The position numbers and the translations under genes are program-made. The notes beneath the pieces are model-generated. The model did not search any database. It saw nothing but the letters and a program-made list of their open reading frames with translations, and had not been told where the DNA came from. From Intrasporangium calvum DSM 43043 (GTDB lineage: Bacteria; Actinomycetota; Actinomycetes; Actinomycetales; Dermatophilaceae), in contig NC_014830.1 in the NCBI RefSeq assembly GCF_000184685.1, positions 3,782,001 through 3,846,000 on the forward strand: a stretch of 64,000 nucleotides of DNA, given 5' to 3'. Every line of letters begins with the position of its first letter. Within the stretch, counting starts at the first letter, position 1. Of the stretch, positions 51,187 to 59,699 are shown piece after piece.

Positions 51187-53346
51187 ATGGCTGACCTGCG
51201 CCCGGTACGGCGACACGAGCACCTCAGCGCCGGCGGGACGAGCGTCATCGTGGAGATCGGCGCCGACACGATCCCGCGGGTGCTCCACTGGGGACCCGAC
51301 CTCGGTGACCTCGACGACGCAGCGCTGAGCGCGGTGGCCGACGCGGCGCGGCCTACGACTGGCGACTCGGTCGTCACGCACCAGACGTCGGTTCCGCTCG
51401 TCCCGCAGCACGGCACCGGCTGGCTGGGGCGGCCCGGCATCGCGGGCAACCGGATCGTCGATGGGCGACCGGGCCCCGGCTGGTCACCCCTCTTCACCTC
51501 GGTGCAGCATGCCCGCGCCGACTCCGACGCGGTGTGCCGCCTCGTCAGCGAGGGAACCGACCCGGTCGCCGAGCTGTTCCTCACGACCGAGGTCGAGGTG
51601 CACCCGAGCGGCCTCGTGCGGGTCCGGGCCACGCTGCGCAACGACGGCACCACGCCGTATGTCGTGGGCGGCCTGGAGTGCGCCCTGCCCGTTCCGGCCG
51701 CCGCCGACGAGCTGCTGCACCTCACCGGCCACCACACCCGCGAGCGGATGCCGCAACGCCAGCCGTTCACCGTGGGACAGCTCGTGCGCGAGGCACGCGG
51801 CGGCAGAGCGGGGCACGACGCCACCACGATCGTCGCCGCCGGCGTCCCGGGCTTCGGCTGGCGGTCCGGGCGCGTGTGGTCGGTCCACGTCGCCTGGAAC
51901 GGCAACCAGGTCACCGTCGCCGAGCGCACCGACGGCGGCTGGCGGCTGCTGCGCGGCGGCGAGCTCCTGCTGCCCGGTGAGATCGTGCTCGACCCCGGCG
52001 ACACCTACCCGGGCCCATGGCTCGTCGCCTCGTGGGGAGAGGGCCTCGACCAGCTCGCCGGACGTCACCACGACTTCCTGCGCGCCCGGAACCAGCACCC
52101 GACGCGGGCCCGGCCGGTCCTGCTCAACACGTGGGAGGCAGTCTACTTCGACCACGACCTCGACCGCCTGACAGCCCTCGCGGAGGCGGGCGCCGAGGTG
52201 GGGGTCGAGCGGTTCGTGCTCGACGACGGGTGGTTCAGAGGCCGCCGCAACGACCGGTCCGGCCTGGGCGACTGGTTCGTCGACGAGACCGTCTGGCCCG
52301 GGGGGCTCCGGCCACTGGTCGAGCGGGTGCACGCGCTCGGGATGGAGTTCGGGCTGTGGTTCGAGCCGGAGATGGCCAACCTCGACTCGGACCTCGCGCG
52401 CGCCCACCCCGACTGGCTGCTCGGCGTCGGCCGCGGCCCGGGGCCGGAGTCGCGCTACCAGCACGTCCTCGACCTGTCGAAGGACGAGGTCGTCTCCTAC
52501 GTCACCGAGCGGATGTCCCAGCTCGTCGGTGAGCTCGACGTCGCCTACGTCAAGTGGGACCACAACCGCGCGCTCGTCGACGCGGGCAGCCAGCCGTTCG
52601 GCACCCCTGCCGGCCACGCCAACGCCCTCGCCGTGCCGGGCATCATGGCCGAGCTCAAGCAGCGCCATCCCGGTCTCGAGATCGAGTCCTGCTGCGGCGG
52701 CGGTGGCCGGATCGACCTCGGCATCATCGAGGTCGCCGACCGGGTCTGGGCCTCGGACTGCATCGACGCGCACGACCGGCTCGACATCCAGCGCGGGACG
52801 AGCCTCCTGCTCCCCCCGGAGCTCGTCGGCACCCACATCGGCTCACCGCGAGCGCACACGACGGGGCGCGTCCAGCCGTTGTCGCTCCGCGGCGGCGTCG
52901 CCCTGTGGGGCCACCTCGGGATCGAGTGGGACCTCACCCGCGCGAGTGCCGAGGACCGGGCCGAGGTGGCCGAATGGGTCGCCCTGCACAAGGCCCTCCG
53001 CCCCCTGCTCCACACCGGCCGGGTCGTGCACGCCGACCTCTCCGGGGACGCATTCCGACTGGAGGGCGTTGTCGCCCAGGACGGCTCACGAGGCATCTAC
53101 GGGTTGGCCGGGTACGACCGCCCACTCACGTCCTCCTACGGCCGTATGCCGCTGGGCGGGCTCCACGACGACGTGACCTACCGCGTCAGCCTCCTTCCCC
53201 CCGGCGACCGGGCGACCGTCGGGCGCCGACCGGTGTGGCTGGACTCGCCCGTCACCCTGACCGGGCGGGTCCTGCGTGAGGTCGGGCTCGAGGTGCCGAT
53301 GCTGCTGCCGGACGGCTACCTGCTCATCGACGCCAGCGCCGACTGA
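51187..53346 (+). CDS. Alpha-galactosidase (glycoside hydrolase family 36)
   Basis: A 719-residue GH36 enzyme that hydrolyses alpha-1,6-galactosides such as melibiose and raffinose oligomers, cytoplasmic (no signal peptide). N-terminal beta-supersandwich to about residue 290, then the TIM barrel with FVLDDGWFRGRRNDRSGLGDW, the nucleophile D458 in KWDHNR, CCGGGGRIDLG, and the acid/base D524 in SDCIDAHD. The C-terminal beta domain includes GRMPLGGLHDDVTYRV, where a repeat copy coincides with a conserved strand. No transporter or LacI-type regulator is adjacent, unlike many sugar operons. Confidence 0.95.
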   Translation: MADLRPVRRHEHLSAGGTSVIVEIGADTIPRVLHWGPDLGDLDDAALSAVADAARPTTGDSVVTHQTSVPLVPQHGTGWLGRPGIAGNRIVDGRPGPGWSPLFTSVQHARADSDAVCRLVSEGTDPVAELFLTTEVEVHPSGLVRVRATLRNDGTTPYVVGGLECALPVPAAADELLHLTGHHTRERMPQRQPFTVGQLVREARGGRAGHDATTIVAAGVPGFGWRSGRVWSVHVAWNGNQVTVAERTDGGWRLLRGGELLLPGEIVLDPGDTYPGPWLVASWGEGLDQLAGRHHDFLRARNQHPTRARPVLLNTWEAVYFDHDLDRLTALAEAGAEVGVERFVLDDGWFRGRRNDRSGLGDWFVDETVWPGGLRPLVERVHALGMEFGLWFEPEMANLDSDLARAHPDWLLGVGRGPGPESRYQHVLDLSKDEVVSYVTERMSQLVGELDVAYVKWDHNRALVDAGSQPFGTPAGHANALAVPGIMAELKQRHPGLEIESCCGGGGRIDLGIIEVADRVWASDCIDAHDRLDIQRGTSLLLPPELVGTHIGSPRAHTTGRVQPLSLRGGVALWGHLGIEWDLTRASAEDRAEVAEWVALHKALRPLLHTGRVVHADLSGDAFRLEGVVAQDGSRGIYGLAGYDRPLTSSYGRMPLGGLHDDVTYRVSLLPPGDRATVGRRPVWLDSPVTLTGRVLREVGLEVPMLLPDGYLLIDASAD
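53144..53157 (+). repeat. GTATGCCGCTG repeat inside the alpha-galactosidase gene
   Basis: Exact core in the sense direction, encoding RMPLGG at about residues 653-658. GH36 proteins normally have an RLxGL-type strand at this place, so the repeat looks fitted into native sequence. Confidence 0.7.
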
Positions 53347-53354
53347 GGCAGTGA

Positions 53355-53368
53355 GGTCAGCGGCATAC
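53355..53368 (-). repeat. GTATGCCGCTG repeat directly upstream of dinB
   Basis: Core with the last bases GACC. The plus strand reads CAGCGGCATAC toward dinB; CATACG (53364-53369) ends 5 nt before the ATG at 53375. No Shine-Dalgarno site is seen for that ATG. Confidence 0.75.
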
Positions 53369-53374
53369 GGCACG

Positions 53375-54481
53375 ATGAGGTGTGTGACGGAGGATCCGCG
53401 CGCGTGGGTGCTGCACGTCGACCTCGACCAGTTCATCGCCGCGGTCGAGGTCCTGCGGCGTCCTGAGCTCGCCGGCAAACCGGTCATCGTCGGCGGCCGC
53501 GGCGACCCGACCGAGCGAGCCGTCGTGTCGACCGCGTCGTACGAGGCGCGGGAGTTCGGTGTCGGGTCCGGCATGCCGCTGCGGCTCGCCGCCCGCAAGG
53601 CGCCCGACGCCATCATCCTGCCGGTCGACGCCGACGCCTACAACGCGGCCTCCGAGCAGGTGATGGCGTCCCTGCGCGCTCTCGAGAGCGAGCACGGCCG
53701 GGTCGTCCTCGAGGTGCTCGGCTGGGACGAGGCCTTCATCGGCGTCACCACTGCGGACCCCGAGGCCTTCGCTCGTCACGCGATGGCGGCGGTGCTCGAG
53801 GCGACGCAGCTGCACGCGTCGGTCGGCATCGGGGACAACAAGATCCGGGCCAAGATCGCCACCGGCTTCGGCAAGCCGCGCGGAGTCTTCCGGCTGACGA
53901 AGGACAACTGGCTGGACGTCATGGGCGACCGGCCCACGATCGATTTGTGGGGGGTCGGCTCCAAGGTCTCCAAGCGACTGGCGGGCCTCGGGATCGACAC
54001 GGTTCGCCAGCTCGCCCACTCCGACGAGTCGGCGCTCGTCGCGGAGTTCGGCCCGAGGATGGGGGCCTGGTATCGCGAGCTCGGGCGTGGCCTCGGTTCC
54101 GCCGTTGTCGACGACAGGCCGTGGATCGCCAGGGGTCACAGTCGCGAGACGACCTACCAGCAGAACCTCACGACCCCCGAGGAGATCCGCGAGGCCATCC
54201 GGGTGCTGGCCGAGCAGGCCCACGCGGACACCGCCAAGGAGGGCCGACCGGTCTTCCGGGTGACGTTGAAGGTGCGTTACGCGCCGTTCTTCACGCAGAC
54301 GAAGGCGAGCAAGCTCAAGGCACCGACCCACGACAGGGACGAGGTCGTCGCTGCCGCCGTGGCTCTGGCGGACAAGCTCGAGGCCGGCCGGGAGGTGCGC
54401 CTCCTGGGCGTGCGAGCCGAGATGGTGATGCCTGACGAGGGCGACCCGGCCGAGCGGACGCCGGTCCGCGGCCGGCTCTGA
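53375..54481 (+). CDS. dinB: DNA polymerase IV-like Y-family polymerase
   Basis: A 368-residue translesion polymerase. VLHVDLDQFIAAVE holds the first catalytic Asp; VLGWDEAFIGV holds the second Asp-Glu pair in the form typical of actinobacterial DinB2-type enzymes, differing from the SIDEAYLD of E. coli. Steric-gate region, thumb and little-finger domains follow, with APFFTQTKASKLKAPTHD near the C-terminus. No QLxLF-like clamp motif is visible at the C-terminus, which ends RTPVRGRL. Start could be the ATG at 53375 or the GTG at 53384; I prefer the ATG because a repeat-derived -10-like box lies 5 nt before it. Confidence 0.92.
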   Translation: MRCVTEDPRAWVLHVDLDQFIAAVEVLRRPELAGKPVIVGGRGDPTERAVVSTASYEAREFGVGSGMPLRLAARKAPDAIILPVDADAYNAASEQVMASLRALESEHGRVVLEVLGWDEAFIGVTTADPEAFARHAMAAVLEATQLHASVGIGDNKIRAKIATGFGKPRGVFRLTKDNWLDVMGDRPTIDLWGVGSKVSKRLAGLGIDTVRQLAHSDESALVAEFGPRMGAWYRELGRGLGSAVVDDRPWIARGHSRETTYQQNLTTPEEIREAIRVLAEQAHADTAKEGRPVFRVTLKVRYAPFFTQTKASKLKAPTHDRDEVVAAAVALADKLEAGREVRLLGVRAEMVMPDEGDPAERTPVRGRL

Positions 54482-54487
54482 GTCACC

Positions 54488-54778
54488 TCAGGGGTCGCGG
54501 GGGCGGAGCCCCTCCCAGCGGGCGAGCCGGTCGGCGATCTCGCGCTCCTGCTCGAGGTGGAGCCGGGCCCGGTCCTGCTCGGTGGCCGCCGTCATCAGAC
54601 CTCGGTAGACGGCGAAGACAGCCACCGCCGTGACCGCGTAGGCCACGATCGCGAGCGGGACCGCGCTGCTGCCCCCACTGAAGGCCGACCGGAACAGATG
54701 GAGGAACGCCGCCGCCGCCCCGGCGACTCCAGCGACGACGAACCACACGATCGTCGCCCTCGTCACGCTCGAATGCAC
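54488..54778 (-). CDS. Small membrane protein, unknown function
   Basis: About 96 residues: two hydrophobic helices (IVWFVVAGVAGAAAAFLHLF and VPLAIVAYAVTAVAVFAVYRGLM) and a charged C-terminal helix EQDRARLHLEQEREIADRLARWEGL that looks like a coiled coil. I start at the GTG at 54778; a longer frame to 54820 has no ribosome site. It is convergent with dinB, 6 bp away, and no family is recognised. Confidence 0.6.
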   Translation of the reverse strand: MHSSVTRATIVWFVVAGVAGAAAAFLHLFRSAFSGGSSAVPLAIVAYAVTAVAVFAVYRGLMTAATEQDRARLHLEQEREIADRLARWEGLRPRDP

Positions 54779-54864
54779 GGCGTCACTCTCGCACAGGCCG
54801 CGGCTCCATCGACAGTGCACCTCCGGCGAGACGGCGGCTTCCGTGTCCCTGCGGACCCGGGCAC

Positions 54865-54870
54865 TAGGTT
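54865..54870 (+). promoter_or_regulatory. Candidate leaderless -10 box of the DUF2237 gene
   Basis: TAGGTT ends 6 nt before the ATG at 54877, in a region without Shine-Dalgarno sequence. No good -35 box is visible. Confidence 0.4.
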
Positions 54871-54876
54871 TGGGTC

Positions 54877-55272
54877 ATGGTCCGCGGAGAACGCAACGTC
54901 CTGGGCGGCGACCTGGCGGAGTGCAGCACCGACCCCCTCACCGGGTTCTACCGCGACGGGTACTGCACGGCCGGCCCGGAGGACCGGGGCAGCCACACCA
55001 TCTGCGTCGTCGTCACCGCCGAGTTCCTCGAGCACCAGCGGAGCGTCGGCAACGACCTGGTCACCCCCCGCCTGGAATGGCGCTTTCCCGGGCTCGAGCC
55101 CGGCGACCGCTGGTGCGTGGTCGCCAGCCGCTGGCTCGAGTCGCACCAGGCCGGCCTCGCCGCGCCCGTCGTGCTCGCCGCCACCCATGAGCGGGCCCTG
55201 GACGTGGTGCCGCTGCAGCTGCTCCAGTCATACGCGGCCGACGTCCCCGACGACCCCAGCTCGCTGCTCTGA
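54877..55272 (+). CDS. DUF2237 family protein
   Basis: A 131-residue small soluble protein that matches DUF2237 almost from end to end: NVLGGDLAECSTDPLTGFYRDGYC, GPEDRGSHTICVVVTAEFLE, SVGNDLVTP, PGLEPGDRWCVVASRW and AAPVVLAATHERALDVV are the conserved blocks in order. Conserved Cys residues (C16, C30, C43) are visible. The biochemical function is unknown; members are widespread in bacteria and are usually single genes, as here. Confidence 0.9.
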   Translation: MVRGERNVLGGDLAECSTDPLTGFYRDGYCTAGPEDRGSHTICVVVTAEFLEHQRSVGNDLVTPRLEWRFPGLEPGDRWCVVASRWLESHQAGLAAPVVLAATHERALDVVPLQLLQSYAADVPDDPSSLL

Positions 55273-55404
55273 GCGGTCGCGGTCACAGCACGGTTTGAGA
55301 GCAATCTGACCATTTCTTCCCACGGCGGGCGCTGAGGTCCGAGAATCAGGGTCGGCGCCCCTGTTGATCCTCCCCGTCCCCGAGCGGCGCCACCGGAGGG
55401 GTCC

Positions 55405-56055
55405 ATGCGGGTCGTCCGACTCGGCGTGACGCGCACCGGTGCCGCACTGCTCGCGGCCACCGCGATCGCCGGCGCCTCGTCGTGCTCCACCCCCAACGCG
55501 CAGGTCGAGCTGAGCCAGGCACCGGCCGGCTCTCCGGCGTCCCCCACCGTGACGGTGACGGTGCCTGGGTGGCGAACCGTGACCCACACCCTGACGGCGA
55601 CGACGACCATCGTCACCCCGACGACGGTCCGGGCGACGCCGACGGTCACCGTGACGCTGCCTCCACGGCCGGCCGCGACATCGACCGTCCCGTTCAGCGA
55701 GGCGGCCGCCCTGGCCGGCTACGCGGCGATCATCCGCGACATCGCCGCCCTCGACGCCACCGGCGGCGCGGGATCGACGGCGGCGGTCCAGTTCGAGTCC
55801 CTGGCCCGCCACCTGACCCAGCTCGAGACGATGGGGGCGCCTCCCGGCCTCGACCCGCCGAGCTGGTTCGGCCGGGTCATCTCCCTGCGGCTCTTCGCCG
55901 ACGCCGCATCGGCGGAGGCACTGGCTGGCTCGCCCCAGGCTCCTGCCCGCTTCGCGGTGATCCGCTCGGAGGTGGGCGTCCTCCTCGCCATGGTCAACGG
56001 TGCCCTCCGCACCAACCTCACGCTCCCTCCACCTGCGTCGCCGACGCTGCGCTGA
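55405..56055 (+). CDS. Secreted lipoprotein, unknown function
   Basis: A 216-residue predicted lipoprotein: signal peptide LGVTRTGAALLAATAIAG with lipobox ASSC (Cys27), then a 65-residue Thr/Val/Pro-rich linker (TVTVTVPGWRTVTHTLTATT and similar) typical of surface-exposed stalks, and a helical C-terminal domain of about 110 residues. No family is recognised. CGGAGGGG precedes the ATG. The next gene, 112 bp downstream on the same strand, is also secreted. Confidence 0.75.
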   Translation: MRVVRLGVTRTGAALLAATAIAGASSCSTPNAQVELSQAPAGSPASPTVTVTVPGWRTVTHTLTATTTIVTPTTVRATPTVTVTLPPRPAATSTVPFSEAAALAGYAAIIRDIAALDATGGAGSTAAVQFESLARHLTQLETMGAPPGLDPPSWFGRVISLRLFADAASAEALAGSPQAPARFAVIRSEVGVLLAMVNGALRTNLTLPPPASPTLR

Positions 56056-56167
56056 CGCTGACGCGGACGCGGACGCGGCACGGGCCGGTGAACCGCGCAG
56101 GCCGATCTGTCGTATCCACATCCGCCAGCCCATCCCGTCAGACCACGCAACCCTGGAAGGACTCACC

Positions 56168-56602
56168 ATGCACCGAACCCGTTTCGTCACCGCCGCGGCC
56201 ACCCTTGCCGCGGCCGCCGCGCTCCTGGCGCCCACCACCGCCCTGGCAGGAGGCCGGCCGTTCACCACCGACCTCATCGGGGCCGACGAGCCGGCCGGGG
56301 GTGACCCGGACGGCATGGGCACCGCCCACGTCTGGGTGAACGTCGGCCAGACCGAGGTCTGCTACGACCTCGCCGTCTCCGGGCTCGACCCCGTCGTCGG
56401 CGCGCACATCCACAGCGCGCCGGCAGGCATCATCGGCCCGATCGTCGTGCCGCTCGAGGCACCGGTCGACGGCACGTCACGTGGCTGCGTCGACGTCGAC
56501 ATGTCGCTCGCCAAGGCGATCCTCAAGGCGCCGCAGACCTTCTACGTCAACGTCCACACGACCGCCTACCCAGGGGGTGCAGTCCGCGGCCAGCTCGGCT
56601 GA
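56168..56602 (+). CDS. Secreted CHRD-domain protein
   Basis: A 144-residue protein with a Sec signal (RFVTAAATLAAAAALLAPTTALA) and a CHRD-like domain: LIGADEPAGGDPDGMGTAHVWV, VCYDLAVSGLDPVVGAHIHSAP and FYVNVHTTAYPGGAVRGQL. In bacteria CHRD domains are found in secreted proteins of unknown function. GGAAGGACTC precedes the ATG at 56168, the only start giving a signal peptide. It lies in a run of three exported-protein genes on the plus strand. Confidence 0.9.
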   Translation: MHRTRFVTAAATLAAAAALLAPTTALAGGRPFTTDLIGADEPAGGDPDGMGTAHVWVNVGQTEVCYDLAVSGLDPVVGAHIHSAPAGIIGPIVVPLEAPVDGTSRGCVDVDMSLAKAILKAPQTFYVNVHTTAYPGGAVRGQLG

Positions 56603-56695
56603 TCGCAGTCGAGGGCACGCGGGGTTCGGCGAAACCGTTGCATCCGGCCCCGCCGAGGAGCAGGCTCACCCCACAGACTCAATGGGGAGGACCAC

Positions 56696-57898
56696 ATGCA
56701 TCATCCTTGGCGCTTCCGCGCCGTCCTGGCCGCAACGGTCGGGGCCGTGCTCGCCGTCCCGCTGCTCGTCGCACCGTCCCAGGCCGCCGACGGCCCCGCC
56801 GGTCCGGCCGCAGCCCGCCCGGGCAAGCCGCTCACGGCGATGACCCGCAACATCTACCTCGGCGCCGACATCAACCGTCCGGTCCTCGCGGCCCAGCAGG
56901 CGGCCGCCCAGCCGGGCGCGACCCAGCAGTCGATCATCACGGCCCTCGCGGTCGCGACCGACGCGACCCGACGCATCGTCGACCAGACGAGCTTCCCGGT
57001 CCGGTCGAGGCTGCTCGCCGCGGAGATCGCCGCGGCCGAGCCGGACCTCGTGGGGCTCCAGGAGGTCGCCCTGTGGCGGTCCGGGCCGTTCAACCCGGCA
57101 GCCATCGCCGACCCGAGCGCGTCGACCGTCGACTACGACTTCCTCCAGATCCTCCTCGACGACCTCGCAGCCCTGGGTGCCGACTATGACGCCGTCAACG
57201 TCGGCGCCCGCGCCGACGTCGAGGCGCCGGCCTTCACCCCCACCGGACAGAACAGGCGCAACGTCCGCCTCACGATGCACGACGTGATCCTCAAGAAGGC
57301 CGACAACTCGTTCCGGGTCACCGGCATGGACGACCAGATCTTCGACGCCAACCTGCCCGTGTCCATCGCGGGGATCCAGCTCGACTTCTCCCGCGGGTAC
57401 CAGTGGGTCGACGTCCTCGCCGGGAAGCGGAAGCTCCGCTTCGTCAACAGCCACTTCGAGGCGTTCAGCTCGACGCTGGCGCTGCTCCAGGCGCAGCAGA
57501 CGGTGGCTGAGGCGACCGCCGACGACCGGACCACCGTCTTCGTGTGCGACTGCAACTCGGACCCGCTCGACAGCTCGGTCAAGGAGAACGACAACAACGT
57601 CCCGCACCAGGCCCCCTACCAGCTGATCACCGGCCCGGGCGGCTACACCGACCAGTGGCTCGAGTGGGCACCCGCCGAGCAGGGCTGGACCTCCGGGCTC
57701 TCCGAGCTCGTCAACGACGAGACCGCCGCGAAGTTCGACCACCGGATCGACATGGTCTTCTCGCACACTCTCAGCGGACGGCCGCTCGGGGTGGACGCGG
57801 GCTTCATCACCGGCAACGAGGTCACCGACCGTGACCCCACGACCGGCCTCTGGCCCTCCGACCACGCCGGCGTCGTGCTCCGCGTCCGGGGTTGGTGA
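56696..57898 (+). CDS. Secreted endonuclease/exonuclease/phosphatase-family protein
   Basis: A 400-residue exported hydrolase of the EEP (DNase I-like) superfamily. Signal peptide to about residue 31 (LVAPSQAADG); the domain starts with TAMTRNIYLGADI, has the catalytic-type Glu in DLVGLQEVALWR, RFVNSHFEAFSS, CDCNSDPLDSS, and ends with SDHAGVVLRV, the His-Asp pair. Substrate may be nucleic acid or phospholipid (sphingomyelinase-like members exist); sequence alone does not decide. The transcript is followed by a repeat-pair hairpin. Confidence 0.88.
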   Translation: MHHPWRFRAVLAATVGAVLAVPLLVAPSQAADGPAGPAAARPGKPLTAMTRNIYLGADINRPVLAAQQAAAQPGATQQSIITALAVATDATRRIVDQTSFPVRSRLLAAEIAAAEPDLVGLQEVALWRSGPFNPAAIADPSASTVDYDFLQILLDDLAALGADYDAVNVGARADVEAPAFTPTGQNRRNVRLTMHDVILKKADNSFRVTGMDDQIFDANLPVSIAGIQLDFSRGYQWVDVLAGKRKLRFVNSHFEAFSSTLALLQAQQTVAEATADDRTTVFVCDCNSDPLDSSVKENDNNVPHQAPYQLITGPGGYTDQWLEWAPAEQGWTSGLSELVNDETAAKFDHRIDMVFSHTLSGRPLGVDAGFITGNEVTDRDPTTGLWPSDHAGVVLRVRGW

Positions 57899-57920
57899 CC
57901 CCACCCCGCACCTGACGAGG

Positions 57921-57954
57921 CCGTATGCCGCTGAGCCCGCTCAGCGGCATACGG
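57921..57954. repeat. Perfect repeat-pair hairpin between two plus-strand genes
   Basis: CCGTATGCCGCTGAGC and its exact complement flank two bases (57937-57938): a perfect 34-nt stem-loop made from copies at 57923-57936 and 57939-57952. It is 22 bp beyond the EEP gene stop and 44 bp before the RelA-like start, so it may be a terminator. The right half also follows the leader orientation rule. Confidence 0.9.
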
Positions 57955-57997
57955 CGTGCTTGCGTGGTGGCCGGGAGCGGCAGGGCAGGATGGGGGC

Positions 57998-59008
57998 ATG
58001 TCCTCGCGGAGCGGTCACCAAGGAGTCGTCGAGCGGGCGGTCGCCGAGTACCGCGAGCGTCACCCGCAGCTCGTGGAGGCCACCCGCCTCTTCGTCGAGA
58101 TGGTCCAGGACCTCCTCGACGACGCCGGCATCAACTATCTGAGCGTGTCCGGTCGGACCAAGTCGGTCGACTCGTTCCGCGGCAAGGCCGAGCGGATGGC
58201 CGACGGAGTTCCGCTGCACCCCAGGCCGAGCGAGGACATCACCGACGTCATGGGGGTGCGGGTCATCACCTACGTCCAGGCCGACGTCACCGCGGTCGCC
58301 GACCTGCTCGCCCAGGAGCTCGCCGTCCTCGACGACCGCGACCTCGGGCTCGAGACGGCCCGCGCCGGACGGTGGGGCTACGCGAGCCGACACCTGCTCG
58401 TCGCGGTCGACGCCAGCCGCACCGTGCCCGCGGCGTACGAGCCGCTCCGGCGGCTCAGCGCGTCCGTGCAGATCCGGACGGTGCTCCAGCACGCCTGGGC
58501 CGAGTTCGAGCACGACATCCGCTACAAGGGCACGGTGCCCGAGGAGCACGCCTCCGACCTCGACCGACGGTTCACCCTGGCGGCCGGACTGCTCGAGCTG
58601 GCCGACCGGGAGTTCGCCGCGATCCGCGACCGGCTCCAGGTGGCGATTCCCGCGGAGCCGCAGGAGGACCAGCCACCTGCCGAACCGCAGATCGGGTCGC
58701 AGGACCTCGCCCGGTTCCTCGCGAGCCGGTACGCCGACGCCGGCTGGTCCCGGACCGACCACTACGCGTGGATCTCGGGGCTGCTGCGCGACCTCGACAT
58801 CACCGACGTCGAGACCCTCGAGAAGGTCCTCGCTCCGGTCGACACCGCCCTGATCACCGCACGGATGGGCTACAAGTACCCGCCCGGGGCCGTCCGGCAC
58901 CTCGACGACGCACTGCTCGAGGCGTTCGGCAGCCGCTACGTGGAGCTCCCGGGGAACGCGCACCGGCGAACCGCCCTTGCGGCGAGGCTGGCGAAGCTGC
59001 GCGCCTGA
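57998..59008 (+). CDS. RelA/SpoT-like GTP pyrophosphokinase (small alarmone synthetase type)
   Basis: A 336-residue protein with the RelA synthetase domain (about 40-200): SGRTKSVDSFRGKAERM, ITDVMGVRVITYVQADV, and VQIRTVLQHAWAEFEHDIRYKG, the signature for (p)ppGpp synthesis. No HD hydrolase, TGS or ACT domain is present, so it is of the small-synthetase kind, with a C-terminal helical extension of about 120 residues. I start at the ATG at 57998; an upstream in-frame start would translate the hairpin. It is convergent with the LysE gene, 22 bp away. Confidence 0.88.
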   Translation: MSSRSGHQGVVERAVAEYRERHPQLVEATRLFVEMVQDLLDDAGINYLSVSGRTKSVDSFRGKAERMADGVPLHPRPSEDITDVMGVRVITYVQADVTAVADLLAQELAVLDDRDLGLETARAGRWGYASRHLLVAVDASRTVPAAYEPLRRLSASVQIRTVLQHAWAEFEHDIRYKGTVPEEHASDLDRRFTLAAGLLELADREFAAIRDRLQVAIPAEPQEDQPPAEPQIGSQDLARFLASRYADAGWSRTDHYAWISGLLRDLDITDVETLEKVLAPVDTALITARMGYKYPPGAVRHLDDALLEAFGSRYVELPGNAHRRTALAARLAKLRA

Positions 59009-59030
59009 CCGGCCGGCGCGCGGCCCGGGC

Positions 59031-59657
59031 CTACTCGCGGGCGAGCATCGTCACCCCGAGGCCGATCATCATCGAACCGCCTGTCGCGCCGAGGTGGTCG
59101 AGCCGCCTGGGATGCCGCGCGAACCACTCTCGAGCCTTGCCCGCGACCAGCGCCCACACGCTGTCCGAGCAGATGGCCATCACGCCGAAGGCCACCCCGA
59201 GCACCGCCATCTGGGCACCGACATGGCCGGCGCTCGCGCGGGTGAACTGCGGCAGGAAGGCGACGAAGAAGAGGATGGTCTTGGGGTTGGTCACCCCGAC
59301 GACGAAACCGATCCGCAGGGCGTGCCCCCGCTTCGAGGCCATCTGACCCTCCAGAGCCACGCGGGCGGCCGCCCGGTCCCGGATCGCCTGGATGCCCAGC
59401 CAGATGACATAGCCGGCACCGGCGATCTTGACGACCGTGTAGGCCGTGGCACTGGCGGCCACCACCGCGCCGAGACCCACCGCGACGAGAAGCACCTGGG
59501 TCGTGATGCCGAGGCCGTTCCCGACGACCGACAGCAGCGCCTCGCGACGCCCGACCGTCAGGGCGCGCCCGATGGTGAACAGCAGGCTCGGTCCCGGGAC
59601 CTGGATGAACAGGATCGAGGCGATGAGGAACGCGATCCACTGGTTCGACGTGGGCAC
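59031..59657 (-). CDS. LysE-family exporter
   Basis: A 208-residue membrane protein of the LysE/RhtB amino-acid exporter family: six hydrophobic helices, PGPSLLFTIGRALTVGRREALLSVVGNGLGI near the N-terminus and GFVVGVTNPKTILFFVAFLPQF in the middle are its two signatures. Substrate is unknown. It lies between two unrelated units and no Lrp- or LysR-type regulator is adjacent. Confidence 0.9.
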   Translation of the reverse strand: MPTSNQWIAFLIASILFIQVPGPSLLFTIGRALTVGRREALLSVVGNGLGITTQVLLVAVGLGAVVAASATAYTVVKIAGAGYVIWLGIQAIRDRAAARVALEGQMASKRGHALRIGFVVGVTNPKTILFFVAFLPQFTRASAGHVGAQMAVLGVAFGVMAICSDSVWALVAGKAREWFARHPRRLDHLGATGGSMMIGLGVTMLARE

Positions 59658-59699
59658 CCCCTCAGTGTGCTCCTGCCCCTCCGACGGCGGGAGGTGCGG

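Noticed and set aside
53573-53584. GCATGCCGCTGC in dinB resembles the repeat core
   Set aside because: The GTAT start and GRGC end are absent and it encodes the family-typical GMPLRLA.
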